This document shows, piece after piece, positions 10,950-22,514 of a stretch of 64,000 nt of DNA (position 1 is the first letter of the stretch; every line of letters starts with the position of its first letter). Origin of the DNA: Cristatella mucedo. Lineage: Eukaryota; Bryozoa; Phylactolaemata; Cristatellidae. The stretch is from NCBI GenBank assembly GCA_009760855.2, contig WPIO01000007.1, positions 10,124,501-10,188,500 of the forward strand. Direction: 5' to 3'. The position numbers and the translations under genes are program-made. The notes beneath the pieces are model-generated. The model had not been told where the DNA came from. It saw only the letters and a list, made by a program, of their open reading frames with translations, and ran no database searches.

Positions 10950-13470
10950 GACCCGGCTAATTCGGTTAACAGCCCGAACATTAACGACTCGAACTGCCTT
11001 CTCATTTTTTCACATCCCAAGAACACTAAAATTTGGTGGTGGAGTAATGTTATCGAACGCTCACACATCAATTTCAAGCCGTTTGCAATCGAATCGCAGC
11101 AGTCGATTATTTTGAGTTCACCTGACAACCAATTACCTATGGTAGCCGCAGTCTATCGAACCTTAGTTACCAAGTCCTCGTTTATCTCAAGACTTATGAT
11201 TTAATTTTGATTCTGCGTGCATGAAAACGATTTTCCTCATTATGGATGATTTCAAAACTAATTTTTGCAACTTATCTGCTGCCTTTAACACTGAATTTCG
11301 CGCACTGAATGACTCACCGTGTCTTGTGGCTGGTTCTACTCATATCAAAGATCACTCACTCGACCAAAATCTTTCGTACGACTGTACGCTATCATCACCA
11401 ATTAGAAAGAAGTTCTGCTGATCTGACCACATGCAGATTTTATTCAGTCTACAGTGTGTGCCCTTCCTTCTCATCTAAAGTCACCTGTGAATAGCAAAAT
11501 CTTAAGTCTGTTGACATCGATGCTGTCTGTGTGAGAATATCTTCTTCACCCCTGCTGCTCAATCCTCCATCCGAGCTGTCATCGTTGGTTGAATGCGACA
11601 ATGCAACACTAGCTGACATGCTCAACTAGATCGCACCTTCGACTGCGGCACTGAGCGTCCACGCCCAGACGGCCTATGGTTTACCGCAAGCTAGCTAGGG
11701 CTACTAAGGGGAAGCTTGAAAAAGCATAAAAAGATCAAGACTAACTGTCCATCGACAGGTATGCGAGCACTACTGTAGATCGTACAATCGATCCTGGCAA
11801 AGGCTAGCTCTAGCTTCTATAAAAAAAAAACATTGTTGAATCACAGATGCGTAATCCCAACATGCTGATGTGTATGATCAACCATCCCCTTAACCGCTTT
11901 CATTTTAGTTCCTTACCTAGTGATCCTTGTGGTGATCTAGGTGATCACTTTTCTAGCTTCTTTGTCAGCAAGATCAGGGAATTCATTACCACTGTGGTAG
12001 CATCCCCTTTGGAATCATGCTCTCTCCCCAATTCCATGCAGCCACTCAATGTCTGGATCCAAGGAGGCCACAAGTGACCTCATCCTGATGTTTATATCCC
12101 AATCAAAGACGACTACTAGTCCTCTAGATTCAATTCCCACCGTCCTGCTTTTATGATGCATAAATCTGCTTCTGCCATGCATAACTAACATCATACATGT
12201 CATAAGCCTCAGTTCATGTTCCAGATCCTTTCAAAAACGCTGTAGTCAGGCCACTACTCAAGAAACCAACACTAGACCAGGAGAATTTGAGCAACTTCCG
12301 CCCAGTCTCCCTTCTGCCGTTTATCAGACATTGGAACGAATCATGGCAGACCAGCTGAACTCACATATTGAAACTTCAAATCTTGACATTAAGTTCCACT
12401 CTGGTTTTAGAGCTAATCACTCCACAGCTTCAGCATTGCTTCGGGTGTTAAACGACCGACCAAGGAATGCAGACTTGGGTATAGAGTATCTCTGCTTGTT
12501 TCGCTCGATCTTCCGGCAGCTTTTGATACTCTCGATCACCGAGTCTTCGAGCGTCTTTCATCTCGTCTGAGCATCACTGGTACTGCACTGCAATGATTCA
12601 CGTCCTATATCCGTGGGATACTCATGAGTATACATGTGAATGAACAGAGACCACCAGGTGAGCCATTGAAGTATAGGATACCTCAGGCTGTGGGTAGGTC
12701 CCATTCTTTTCACCGTTAAAACTCTCCCTCTCGCCGATATGATTGCCAGGCACAACCTAGGCCTTCATATCTATGCAGATGCAACTCACTTGTACCTTTG
12801 CTTTGATCCCTCCCAGCCCTCCATCACGTCGAATTCTTTAAAATCCCTTGCCGCCTGTACGATCACATCCGCACAGAGATAGCAGCAAGCTTTCTTAAAC
12901 CGAATGGCGACAAAACCAACTTAAAAGCTATGGACATACCAAGTGTGATTCAACCATGAAAAAACCTAACGCACAAAACCAGCTATGCCAGCATATCTCC
13001 TGTTGCATCTACACGAAATCTGTGTTCTGTTCCAAAGTGACCTTTCATTAGATGACCCCTTTTCGGAATCTAACTGTTTACCTATACCTCATACAAACCT
13101 CAAATCCTTTAGAGACCGTGCCTTTAGTTCGTATGCTTCCAAAGCCTGGAACTCACTCCCGAATTCCGTCACGACATCTCCTGACTTGACCACATTTAAA
13201 AAGAAACTAAAAACGCAACTACTTATCACAGCATTTAGTGGGTTCCTGTGATTCGACCTTTATGTGCTTATGTGTGCTGACACTGCATGCTGCCACTAAC
13301 CGTTCTTGCATGCTCACCCTAAGCATGTCACCAGTAACCATGTTATTCTTGTTACTTTTTGAGCACGCTACCATTAACCATTCGATCGTGCTTCCTTCGC
13401 CGAAAATATCAAGTGCCCAGAAAGGTAATGAGTCTGAGGGCGCTTTATCAAATGCATTATTAGTATTACC
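10950..13470 (+). mobile_element. Old LINE-A, the most complete copy in the window
   Basis: The parts occur in the order expected for an L2/CR1-type second ORF. First comes an endonuclease C-terminal part (a decayed HINFKPFAIESQQ; THIKDHSLDQNLS near 11340). The linker follows (GDHFSSFFVSKIREF near 11940-11970), then reverse transcriptase from about 12240 ([29 protein letters not shown]; catalytic YADAT near 12770). Next are FSESNCLPIPHTNLKSFRD and the 3' untranslated region, with (ATT)n-like sequence near 13458. Many stops and frameshifts; no intact frame. Confidence 0.75.
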
Positions 13471-14123
13471 AAATCAGCTCCACGGTCAAGTTACTTTCAG
13501 CGACATAACATTGATACAATTTGGGCTTGCTTAGACCGGGATACTGCATCTAAATTGGTCCATGCATTTGTGACATCCTGTTTCGACTTCTGTAACTCAC
13601 TGCTTACTGGTCGACAGGCCTGTGCACTCAGACACTTAAAAATGGTGAACAACTCTACAGCTAGGCTTGTCTGTCGAGAGCATCGTAGTTGCCTCAAGAC
13701 TTCTTGCCGACCTGCACCGGCTGCCAGTCAAGCAACGCATCGCCTACAAGGTTCTGTCACTCAATTGTAGGTCCATTAAGTGTGACCGTGAGGAATTGGA
13801 CCGAGGAATTAGAATGTGACAGTGAGTGTCAATGACATTTATAAAGAAGCTAAAAACGCATTTATTTATCACAGTATTTAGTGGGTCCACGTGATTCGTC
13901 TTTTGAGGGTTCATGTGTTCTGACACAGTGCATGCTGCCACTAACCATATTTTCATGCTGACCCTATGCATGTCACCTCTAATCATGTTAAGCTCATTTA
14001 TCATTGAGCATGCTACTACCAACTATTCAATCGTGCTTCCTTTTCAGCATATGTAAAGTCCTTAGAAAGAGATTAAGTTCTCTCAGGGCGCTATACAAAT
14101 GCATTATTATTATTATTATTATT
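13470..14123 (+). mobile_element. LINE-A C-terminal part and 3' end (older subfamily)
   Basis: Reads VHAFVTSCFDFCNSLLTG and NNSTARLVCREHRSC. The 3' end is GCATATGTAAAGTCCTTAGA ... GGGCGCTATACAAATGCATT and (ATT)n. The GCATATGT and CTATACAAATG details match SINE-2 better than the young LINE-A. Confidence 0.8.
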
Positions 14124-14337
14124 GTGCCACTATAAAAATCGGGCAACTGAATCAGCCGATCTTTGCCTTGGACGGTCGTCCCTGCCGGTCAACGAATGGC
14201 AGCAGGGCACCCAGGCTTGCTCCCCCACACAGCAAAGGGCAGTCAGTCGGGCGATCCAACTGGCAAGATTGCCAGCTTGGCAGAGGCAGCATAGTATCAC
14301 TGCTGCTGCTGTGCATTGAGTGAGAGGCTGGGGAGAG

Positions 14338-14606
14338 TTACAATTTGCTCGTACCAGGGGGCGATGTCACCAGCATGTCTTCGGGGTCGTAGATGGGAGA
14401 GCCCGAGGCATAGCTTCTCCAGAACTCCTCGTGCTGCTTGTCGGTCAGCCTTACTGCCCTCACGGCAGGTAGCCGATGCATGAGCTCAATCCAAGCTGTC
14501 AGCCGCGGGTAGTTAGAGGCACTTAAGTCGAATCCTAAGAGTCGCATCAGGTTCATGCGTTCAAACCAAGGCCAGAAGTGAAAGTCGACGAGTCCCACTT
14601 GATCAC
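14338..14606 (-). CDS. GSTO: GSTO copy 1, last exon (exon 5)
   Basis: 269 bp from acceptor TTCATAG to a TAA stop at 14340-14338. Begins [16 protein letters not shown], the conserved start of the final helices. It ends SPIYD followed by a 13-residue tail rich in Pro, Ser and Thr that copy 2 lacks (copy 2 stops after PVYDP). No AATAAA was seen in the next 200 bases. A LINE-A (ATT)n tail sits about 215 bases downstream. Confidence 0.92.
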
Positions 14607-15859
14607 CTATGAAAGATGAGCAAGGCGACGTCCGACCCATGAAGGCAGCGCTCCCCGCGAATCCCTGACTCTAGTGGCGACAGCAAGAACAACCGCACAG
14701 CAGTGCACCACTCAGTTAGCCGGCACAACACAAGCGGTGTGGTAGCTCTACAAGCCTTGACCCAAAGCGCTTAGCGCCTCCACAACAGTTGTCTTCACTT
14801 CACACGGTTCCCACAGCACTGCTACACAATTACGAAGTCACGTTAAAAGAACTGTCCCCTGCCATTCATTCACAGGGAATGCAGAAAAATATCAAGGACA
14901 TCCTAGAGATAATAATAATAATGCACTTGATAAAGCGCCCTCAGAGAACTCAGTCTCACTCTAGGCGCCTTAGATATCTTCAGAGGCGATTTAGTGGCTA
15001 CAACTCTGGATGCTGGCAAGTGACTGCCTGGTGTTCTACAGTGCTGTAATCCAGTGTCGCTGGATGGCACACTGCGTTGGAGGTAAAATCATGAAGCAAA
15101 TTTAGCAGTCGAATCGCGATGTCAAATCCGTGCTTAGTCAGCCTGCTCCATGTGCGGCAGGCTTTAGCAGCCAAGCCACTAAATTGATTGCATTTGTACA
15201 ATGTAACAAATGTAACCACATGTGCACCAAGCACCATTTGTAACACCACATAAGCACTCATGTGCGCACATGCATGCTCAAAGCCAAAGCACATGTACAC
15301 GCACGTACATCAACCGTGGCCAGCTTATATTTTGTCGCTCACTTTTAGGTCACTTCATTCTTTGGCTCCAGCCTACCTCTCAGATCTACTCCCCCACCAG
15401 GCTAAGCATCGTACCACCTGCTTTTCGGAATCCAACAGTCTACCAATACCTCGTACAAACCTCAAATCCTTTGGAGACCGTGCATTTAGTTCGTATGCTC
15501 TCAAAGCCTGGAACTCCCTCCCGACTTGCATCACAACATCCCCTGACTTGACCACATTTAAAAAGAACTTAAAAACACACCTGTTTAGGACAGCATTTAG
15601 TGGGTCCCTGTGATTCGTCCTTAATGTGCTTATGTGTGCTGACACTGTGCATGCTGCCACTTACCACATTTGCATGCTGACTCTGTGCATGTCACCCCTA
15701 ACCATGTTTTTCATGTTTTATTCATGTTTCATTTATTTCATTTATTTATTCATGTATTACCAAGCATGATATTACTCATCATTCAATCGCGTTTCCCTTT
15801 CCAGCAAATGTAAAGCGCCTAGAAAGAGATTGAGGTCTCTGAAGGCACTTTATAAAGTG

Positions 15860-15892
<33 letters not shown>

Positions 15893-17062
15893 AGGCTGCA
15901 GTGGCATGCAGAAGCCTGAGTAAAAGGCAAAGCAACTCTACAGTAGACAAATACGCAGCAAAAGACAAAGGCATAAACACATGTAGGTGGCAGGTTGACT
16001 GACAGCCTTCATCCTTGCAGTGCACAAGGCAGGTGAAACTAATAGCAGCAAAGTCGGCAGCAAGTAGGCATGTGTGAGCCCAGACATCTTGAATGCAAAG
16101 CGATGCCCTTTCTTTAGGGGCTGATTGATAGAATGTTACAACACAAAGCCCGAACATTCAGCATTCGGGAAGCAAACTGCTCTTTGCCGGGCTTGGCAGC
16201 AAGGTCATGGCCGTGCAAGCACTTGTGAGATGCTTGAGCTGCACAGAAAGCATTAACAGCATCTCGAATGCAGTGTGAAGGTGGAAACAAATAGCGACTG
16301 CATTCATCTGGCACGTTAAATTGCTGCTGGCTATGGCGGTTGCACAACAGGAAGGTGCTGTGGCATTGGAGCTCACCCCCGAAAAATGGCTTGACAAGGG
16401 CTTCTTCAGCTATCTTTAGGCTGTTGTGCAAATCTTTAAAGATCTGGTGTTTCTTTTCATCTGTTGTAGCCGTACGAAGCTTATAGAAAGCTGTGATGAC
16501 CTTCAAATAGAGGCAAAAGCTTACCACTAATATCGAGGCCACGGCGGTTTGAACGATTGGATGCCAGCAGCAGCAGCACCTACTCTGCTGAACCTCTCAG
16601 CAAACATTTTCCATTGAGCTTTGGCATAAGGATCAGTCGGACTCAACTTTTTCTCAGGGTACACCTCATCCAGCCACTCGGCACAAATCGGGGACTCGTA
16701 CACTATCTTCTCATTGAGCTCAAGTACGGGAACAAGGCCAAGTGGATTCCGCTTCATGAACCAGTCGGGTTTGGACTTGAGGTTGACATTGACGACTTCG
16801 TGGCTGAAACGATCGATAAATAAGGCAAAAAATTATGAAGACAGTCGTACTTTGGCAACCATCGTCAACTCAAAGCTCAAGGCAAAAACAGCGACGTAGG
16901 AAGAAAAAGTTATGCCCATCAACGCTTGCCGAACATTGATGTGCTCAGGCTCTTACGGGATGGCCCTGTGTGCTAATACAAGCCGCGTTCGCTCGGCATA
17001 AGGACAGAACTTCATGCTATACAGCCTCAAGACATCCTTCTTTGTTGGTGGAAAATCAGCAC
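14338..17062 (-). CDS. GSTO: Omega-class glutathione S-transferase, copy 1 (exons 2-5; exon 1 not found)
   Basis: Cytosolic omega GST: a glutathione-dependent thioltransferase/dehydroascorbate reductase-type enzyme using a catalytic cysteine. Four coding exons join in frame: 17062-16957, 16803-16584, 16500-16377 and 14606-14338, all with AG acceptors and GT donors. Exon 2 holds the thioredoxin-fold start with the active-site cysteine in [17 protein letters not shown]. Exon 3 holds the cis-proline motif (LVPVLE) and the glutathione-contacting Glu-Ser (YESPI). Exons 4-5 hold the all-helical C-terminal domain, including [10 protein letters not shown], a family hallmark. The four exons give about 239 residues, so with a short exon 1 the length fits the family (about 240). 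The protein ends with an extra tail after the usual end (PIYD, then 13 residues). Intron 4 carries LINE-A fragments. The first exon, a few codons ending in a phase-1 donor, should lie upstream of 17062 but I could not identify it. Family assignment is firm; exact substrate is unknown. Confidence 0.93.
14906..14985 (-). mobile_element. LINE-A tail only, in GSTO copy 1 intron 4
   Basis: (AAT)n followed by the reversed hairpin GCGCCCTCAGAGAACTCAGT ... CTAGGCGCC. About 80 bases in all. Confidence 0.8.
15325..15892 (+). mobile_element. LINE-A C-terminal part and 3' end, in GSTO copy 1 intron 4
   Basis: Open from [20 protein letters not shown] through [20 protein letters not shown], then the 3' untranslated region, hairpin and a long (ATT)n run (15861-15892). 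Opposite in orientation to the host gene. Confidence 0.88.
16377..16500 (-). CDS. GSTO: GSTO copy 1, exon 4
   Basis: 124 bp; acceptor TTTGAAG, donor GTGAGC. Encodes VITAFYKL through ALVKPFFGG, helices of the C-terminal domain. Starts in phase 0 and ends one base into the final glycine codon, exactly as in copy 2. Confidence 0.9.
16584..16803 (-). CDS. GSTO: GSTO copy 1, exon 3
   Basis: 220 bp, acceptor GTTTCAG, donor GTAGGT. Encodes [14 protein letters not shown], then the cis-Pro loop [10 protein letters not shown] and the [18 protein letters not shown] stretch that forms the rest of the glutathione site and the linker to the C-terminal domain. Reading on past the donor gives a poly-Ala tail that is intronic. 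Ends in phase 0 after FSR. Confidence 0.92.
16957..17062 (-). CDS. GSTO: GSTO copy 1, exon 2 (catalytic cysteine exon)
   Basis: 106 bp between a TTTTTAG acceptor and a GTAAGA donor. It starts with the last two bases of a split glycine codon and ends two bases into a proline codon. It encodes the first beta-strand and helix of the thioredoxin fold with the nucleophilic Cys (FCPYAER). Same size and phases as exon 2 of copy 2. Confidence 0.92.
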
Positions 17063-17293
17063 CTAAAAAATGCACTGATTTAGAAACTGAACCAACATCG
17101 ATACGGATCAAGCGTACATCGAAGAGCATCATCCGCCAAAGCATACCAATGGAGAGTTTCAAAATGCGATCCAAATGCTGCTTTTCCAGATGCACGGAAG
17201 CAGCATTGTAGAACGACCAGGTCGCTTTCCAGACATACATCTAGATTATAAGTGGCAAGTGCTACCTTCCACCATATCTCACTGACAAGCAGT

Positions 17294-17965
17294 AATAATA
17301 ATAATAATAATGCACTTGATAATGCGCCCTCGGAGAACGCAATTTCTCTCTAGGCGCTTTACAATTGCTGCAAAGGGAAACGCGATTGAATGGTGAGTAA
17401 TATCATGCTTGATAAGCAACATGAATAACATGCTTAGGGGTGACATGCACAGGGTCAGCATGCAAATGTGGTAAGTGGCAGCATGCACAGTGTCAGCACG
17501 CATAAGCACATCAAGGACGAATTACAGGGACCCACTAAATGCTGTCCTAAATAGGTGTGTTTTAAGTTCTTTTTAAATGTGGTCAAGTCAGGGGATGTTG
17601 TGATGCAAGTCGGGAGGGAGTTCCAGGCTTTGAGAGCATACGAACTAAATGCACGGTCTTCAAAGGACTTGAGGTTTATACGAGGTATTGGTAGACTGTT
17701 GGATTCCGAAAAGCAGGTGGTACGATGCTTAGCCTGGTGGGGGAGTAGATCTGAGAGGTAGGCTGGAGCCAAAGAATGTGTGACCTAAAAGTGAGCGACA
17801 AAATCTTGAAGTCAATCCGTTGCTTGACTGGTAGCCAGTGCAGGTCGGCGAGAAGTGGTGTGATGTGGCAACTGCGATGCTCACGACAGACAAGCCTAGC
17901 TGCAGAGTTTTGCACCAGCTGCAATCGCCTAATCGCAGTGGCTCCTCGTCAAGTAGCCTAGCGAC
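17294..17965 (-). mobile_element. LINE-A C-terminal part and 3' end, upstream of GSTO copy 1 exon 2
   Basis: (AAT)n at 17294-17310, 3' untranslated region, then reversed reverse-transcriptase C-terminal part back to QLVQNSAARLVCREHRSC near 17920. Same strand as the GSTO gene; probably lies in its intron 1. Confidence 0.85.
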
Positions 17966-18059
17966 TTGGATGTTCTGTCGGTCAGATTCAGGTACCTTCA
18001 TTCCTGTGCTCCATGACGCAAATCCAAAATACTTCTTAATCATACTTCGCCTTGTACCG

Positions 18060-18400
18060 CCTGCTCCTTAGACTTAAGTCGTCCAGCTGTGCCTCTAATC
18101 AACAACACAACATATCCTTAGGAGACCGTGCCTTGAGTCCCTATGCTCCCAGGGCCTAGAACTCACTGCCGACTGATGTCACGACACCCCCTGACTTAAC
18201 AGCATTTAAAAGGAGCTCAAAACCCACCATTACTTACAGTATTTGCTCCGTCAGTGTGCGTTGCTATCTGTGTGCTAAATATTGGTGACACTGTGCCTGC
18301 TATCTCTAATCAATTGACATGCTTCCTTTCCAGGATATGTAAGCTAAGAATAAGACTTTATTCTGTTATAGTGCAGCACAAATGCTTTATTATTACTATT
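18060..18400 (+). mobile_element. Old LINE-A 3' end
   Basis: GGAGACCGTGCCTTGAGTCC and the region corresponding to KAWNSLP can be followed, ending in TTATTATTACTATTA near 18400. The hairpin is decayed. Confidence 0.6.
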
Positions 18401-18589
18401 AAGGGAATTTCGTAAAACCCTGAGGTTACATGTGTACGGACGGGTACAAACCAGAAAATGCATCTCAAAAAATTGGGTGAAGGTCACAAAGCCAATCGGA
18501 AGAAAAGAAGTAAACCTTAGGGGCGTTTCAAAGCAATCGTGTGCAGGGATGAGTCATATGATGAAGTAGCAGCAAATCTTAGGGGAAGT

Positions 18590-19092
18590 AGTAATAATAA
18601 TATTAACGACAACGATAATAGTAATAATACATTTGTATGGCACTCTCATAGAACTTAATCTCTTTCTGGGTACTTTAAATATGTTATATAGGAAGCATGA
18701 TCAAATAATTGGTGGTAGCATGCAGTGTCAACATGGAAATGTGGTTACAGGTAGCATGCACAGTGTCAGTATGCACGAGCAAACAATGGAAAAGCCTCAA
18801 AGACAAGGCAAATGCAGTAAGAAACAGGTGCATTTTTAGCTTTTTTTTTAAATGTTACCAATTCAGGGGATATGGTGACGCCAGTCAGGAGTGAGTTCCA
18901 GGCTTTGCGAGCATACAAACTAAAGGCACGGTACCCAAAGAATTCCGGGTTCATTCAAGACATACCTAAACAGCTCGAGTCAGAAAAGCAGATGGTACTT
19001 TGAATAGCAACTTGATGATAAATATGCAATAGTTTCAAATGCTGCCGAAAGATCAAGCAAAACAAGCAAAGAGAGACTTTACCTATACAGAA
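18590..19092 (-). mobile_element. Old LINE-A with internal deletion
   Basis: Imperfect (AAT)n and 3' end at 18590-18690, C-terminal part (GYRAFSLYARKAWNSLLTG) at 18870-18955. It then skips directly to the LLVLLDLSAAF region (GCCGAAAGATCAAGCAAAAC) at about 19045-19090. Confidence 0.65.
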
Positions 19093-19097
19093 TAACA

Positions 19098-19215
19098 GGA
19101 CATAATTCATTCGTATAGTGCGTTAGGAGAACCTATTGTATATCCAGGAACCTTATATATGCAGCAGAGCTCGAGCCCTCGACCTCGGTAGACAAAGGCG
19201 AGCATTTTAACCCAT
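19098..19215 (-). mobile_element. SINE-2, minus strand
   Basis: Reversed tail (TTCGTATAGTGCG), then GAGCTCGAGCCCTCGACCTC (B-box region) and a decayed tRNA-like head. Abuts an old LINE-A. Confidence 0.6.
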
Positions 19216-19424
19216 AGGACAAACCAGGGTGGCGAAAAACTGACATACCTCCGAAAGGAAAACCAAGTGCCAACGATATACAACGTATATCTTACAAAAG
19301 CTGAGCAAAGAGTACCTCGACGGACCCAAGGCAACCAACTGATGTAGCAGCAATGGCGAATGCTGCAGTTTGCCGAAGCTCATGCAGCCCTCCAAAGTGT
19401 GTGTATGTGTGTGTGTATGTGTGT

Positions 19425-20660
19425 GTATGTCTCTGTCTGTAACTCCACTAAGACCAAGTGGGTGTTAAGCAGTAGAGTTTTGCATAGTGCACTCACAGCC
19501 TAAGTGGCTTTCGGTGCACATTCGGTAGCCAAGACTTCGTCACACATAACAAAAAGAAAGTGTGAAGCATAGCTGAGTAAGAATAGCAGCTGAGGCAGCA
19601 TGGAAGTAGCAGCTCATGACGGCTTGAAAAGATGTGCCATAGTCGGCAGCAGGGGAGTAGTTGTCGTTGCGTAAAAATGTTGAAGTGTGTTCTACAGTCT
19701 TGGTCATGCAGAGCAAATGTTTTCTTTCGCCAACGATCTTTAAGAGAGGGAATGGAACAGCTAATTTAATGTCCATACAAAACCTGAAGCTACGAGGAGG
19801 CTGAAGCTGGTGCAGCAGTTCAGCTAGGTATGAAGGAGCCAAGCTGTGGAAGGTCTTGTGAGTCAGCGTAAAAACTTTGCTTTGTATTCATCGATCAACC
19901 GGCAGCCGCCCAAGCTCGTTCAGCAAAGCAGTGGCTAAGTTGTTTTTTCGGCAGCCTAGCCAAAAGGGAATTACAATAATCTAGCCGAGACAGAAGTACG
20001 GAGCTAGTTAAATTTTTTGCAAGCCACCAAGGACGACAGTTCCTAATCTTAGATATGGATAAGATGTTATGGCTAGCTGTGGAAGCAATCGTCTTAAAAA
20101 ACAGCTTTCAAATTCAGGCAGCAGTCGAAGACAACACCGAAATTCCGAGTACATTGTGATGGTCGCACGGCAGCACCACTTATAAATATAATTCATTTGT
20201 ATAGCGCCACAACAGAACTTAATTTCTATTCAGGTGCTTCATATAGGCCACGAGGCTCGAGCCCACGACCTCGGCCAGACCTTGGTCGGGGCGAGCAACT
20301 TAACCAATGGGCCTTATAATAATGGCAAGGCCTTCTAGTCCAGCCACACGCTTGGGGTGTCCTATGAGCAGCAGTTCCACTTTATCGTCGTTTAGTTTAA
20401 GGAAGTTTGCGGAAATCTGGGATCGAATGTCTCCAAGGCAAGCATTCAGTTTATTAGTCGCTGCAGGTGATTTCGACGGTGTAAATGACAAATACAGCTG
20501 AATATCGTCAGCATAAAAGGGATAACATACTCCACGGGCCTGAATAACTTTTTTCCAGAATTTAATTATAAATGGAGAGCAGCAAAGGACCGAGGAACGA
20601 CCCTTGAGGGACTCTACAGGTGACTGGTCTGGTGGATGGGACCTCACCCCTACACGACAC
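19425..20660 (-). mobile_element. LINE-B copy, 3' half (split by SINE-2 and LINE-A)
   Basis: 3' terminus at GTCTGTAACTCCACTAAGAC in reverse, preceded by a (TG)-rich run. The minus strand reads LAPSYLAELL-type, then FYADDIQLYLSF and NFLKLNDDKVELLLIGHPK (20600-20330), then VPQGSFLGPLL near 20600-20620. Interrupted by a SINE-2 at 20186-20320 and cut at about 20660 by a LINE-A. The upstream part resumes at 22096. Confidence 0.8.
20186..20320 (-). mobile_element. SINE-2 inside LINE-B
   Basis: Reversed: ATTCATTTGTATAGCGCCAC tail, CATATAGGCCACGAGGCTCG, GAGCCCACGACCTCGGCC (B box), then a head ending in TTAACCAATGGGCC. The LINE-B frame continues on both sides. Confidence 0.75.
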
Positions 20661-20663
20661 GGA

Positions 20664-22095
20664 TTGAACGACCTACTTAGGAATGCAGACATGGGTAGAG
20701 TGTCTCTACTTGTTTTGCTCGATCTTTCGGCAGCTTTTGATACCATCGATCACGAAGTACTTCTAGAGCGCCTCTCATCTCGCCTGGGCATCACTGGCAC
20801 TGCTCTGCAGTGGTTCAGGTCCTATCTCAGTGGGAGACTCCAGAGTGTTGACGTGAATGGACAAAGATCATCTGAAGTACCTCTAAAATATGGAGTACCT
20901 CAGGGCTCTGTGCTAGGTCCGGTCCTTTTCACCGTATATACTCTCCCTCTTGCTGATGTGAGTGCCAAGCACAATCTAGGCTTTCACTTCTATGCGGATG
21001 ACACTCAGTTGTACCTTTGCTTTGATCCCTCCCAGCCTTCGAGCACCTCAAATTCTCTCAACTCACTTGCTGCATGCATTGATGACATCCGATCATGGAT
21101 GGCAGCAAATTTTCTAAAACTAAACGATGATAAAACTAACTTACTAGTTATGGGCAAACCTAGTGTTATTCAGAAATGGGAAAGGCTGACTTTCAAAATT
21201 GGCTCTGCCAGCATATCTCCAGTTGCATCAGCTCGAAATCTAGGTGTCATATTCCAAAGCGACCTCTCGTTAGACGACCATATCATCTCCACAGTCAAAT
21301 CAGCCTATTTTCAGCTTCATAACATTGCTAAAATTAGGGCTTGTTTAGATAAGGATACCACGTCCAAGTTGGTCCATGCATTCGTGACATCTCGTCTCGA
21401 CTTCTGCAACTCACTGCTTACTGGCCTACCAGCAGGTGCGATCAGGCGATTGCAGCTGGTGCAAAACTCTGCAGCTAGGCTTGTCTGTCGTGAGCGTCGC
21501 AGTTGCCACATTACTCCACTTCTCGCCGACCCGCACTGGTTACCAGTCAAGCAACGGATTGACTTCAAGGTTTTGTCGCTCACTTTTAGGTCTCTTCATT
21601 CTATGGCTCCAGCCTATCTTTCAGATATACTACCCCATGAGGCCAAGCATCGTACCACTCGCTTTTCGGAATCCAACAGTCTAGAAATACCTCGTACAAA
21701 CCTTAAATCCTTTGGAGACCGTGCATTTAGCTCGTATGCTCCCACAGCCTGGAACTCCCTCCCGACCTGCATCAGAACATCCCCTGACCTGACCACATTT
21801 AAAAGAAACTTAAAAACATACCTATTTAGGACAGCATTTAGTGGGTCCTTGTGATTCGTCCTCGATGTGCTTATGCGTGCTGACACTGCTCATGCTGCCA
21901 CTAACCACATTTGCATGCTGACCCAGTGCATCTAACCCCTAACCATGTTATTCATTTTGTTTGTTTTTCAAGCATGATTTTACTTACTATTCTATTGCGT
22001 ATCACTTTGCAGCAAATGTAAAGCGCCTAGAAAGAGATTAAGTTCTCTGAGGGCGCTTTATCAAGTGCAATATTATTATTATTATTATTATTATT
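20664..22095 (+). mobile_element. Young LINE-A, 5'-truncated, with open reverse transcriptase
   Basis: About 395 LINE-A codons open without a stop to 21854. In order: LLVLLDLSAAFDTIDHEVLL, GVPQGSVLGPVLF, the catalytic FYADDTQLYL, NFLKLNDDKTNLLVMG, the thumb-like part and the C-terminal [18 protein letters not shown]. Then about 240 bases of 3' untranslated region, the hairpin and (ATT)n. The part upstream of LLVLLDL, including the endonuclease, is absent, so the copy is not autonomous. It sits inside a LINE-B on the opposite strand. Confidence 0.9.
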
Positions 22096-22330
22096 GAACA
22101 CGATCGGACAGGTACGATTCAAACCACGCCAGTGCCTCGTCTGCCAGAACGATCGTCATTGTCAATCGTTCAAGTAGGATATCATGATCAACGGTGTCGA
22201 AGGCAGCTGGTAGATCTAGTAGCGCTAGGGCACGTGACATTCCCGTCGTCGAAGCTGCACATGATGTCATTGGTTACCCGAGGCGTGTTCCGACTACATT
22301 CGGCAAAGGAAGACCACTTCATGAGCTAGG
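22096..22330 (-). mobile_element. LINE-B, upstream part of the split copy
   Basis: The minus strand reads [16 protein letters not shown] and [13 protein letters not shown], the reverse-transcriptase stretch just upstream of the VPQGSFLGP piece at 20.6 kb. This shows the LINE-A inserted into LINE-B. A decayed [11 protein letters not shown] lies upstream. Confidence 0.75.
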
Positions 22331-22439
22331 CAGCCAACGTCTTGAAAACCACGTTAACTTAGTTTCAATATCCGACAAGTCACAACTCCTGCTTTCTGCG
22401 AAATTTCGCTCGCTTAGCGGTCGGAGAAAGATCAACAAA

Positions 22440-22479
22440 CAAACACGCACGCGCGCACGCGCGCGCACACGCACACAAA

Positions 22480-22513
<34 letters not shown>
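22440..22513. repeat. (CA)n/(CG)n purine-pyrimidine run
   Basis: Alternating GCGCACACGC and (AC)n over about 70 bases; low complexity, possible Z-DNA former. Confidence 0.85.

Positions 22514-22514
<1 letters not shown>

Noticed and set aside
20604-21854. 416-codon open frame as a host gene
   Set aside because: LINE reverse transcriptase with YADD and the family C-terminus; its first 20 or so codons are from the flanking LINE-B.
22319-22510. Cys/Val-rich frame on the minus strand
   Set aside because: Produced by the (CA)n/(CG)n run.
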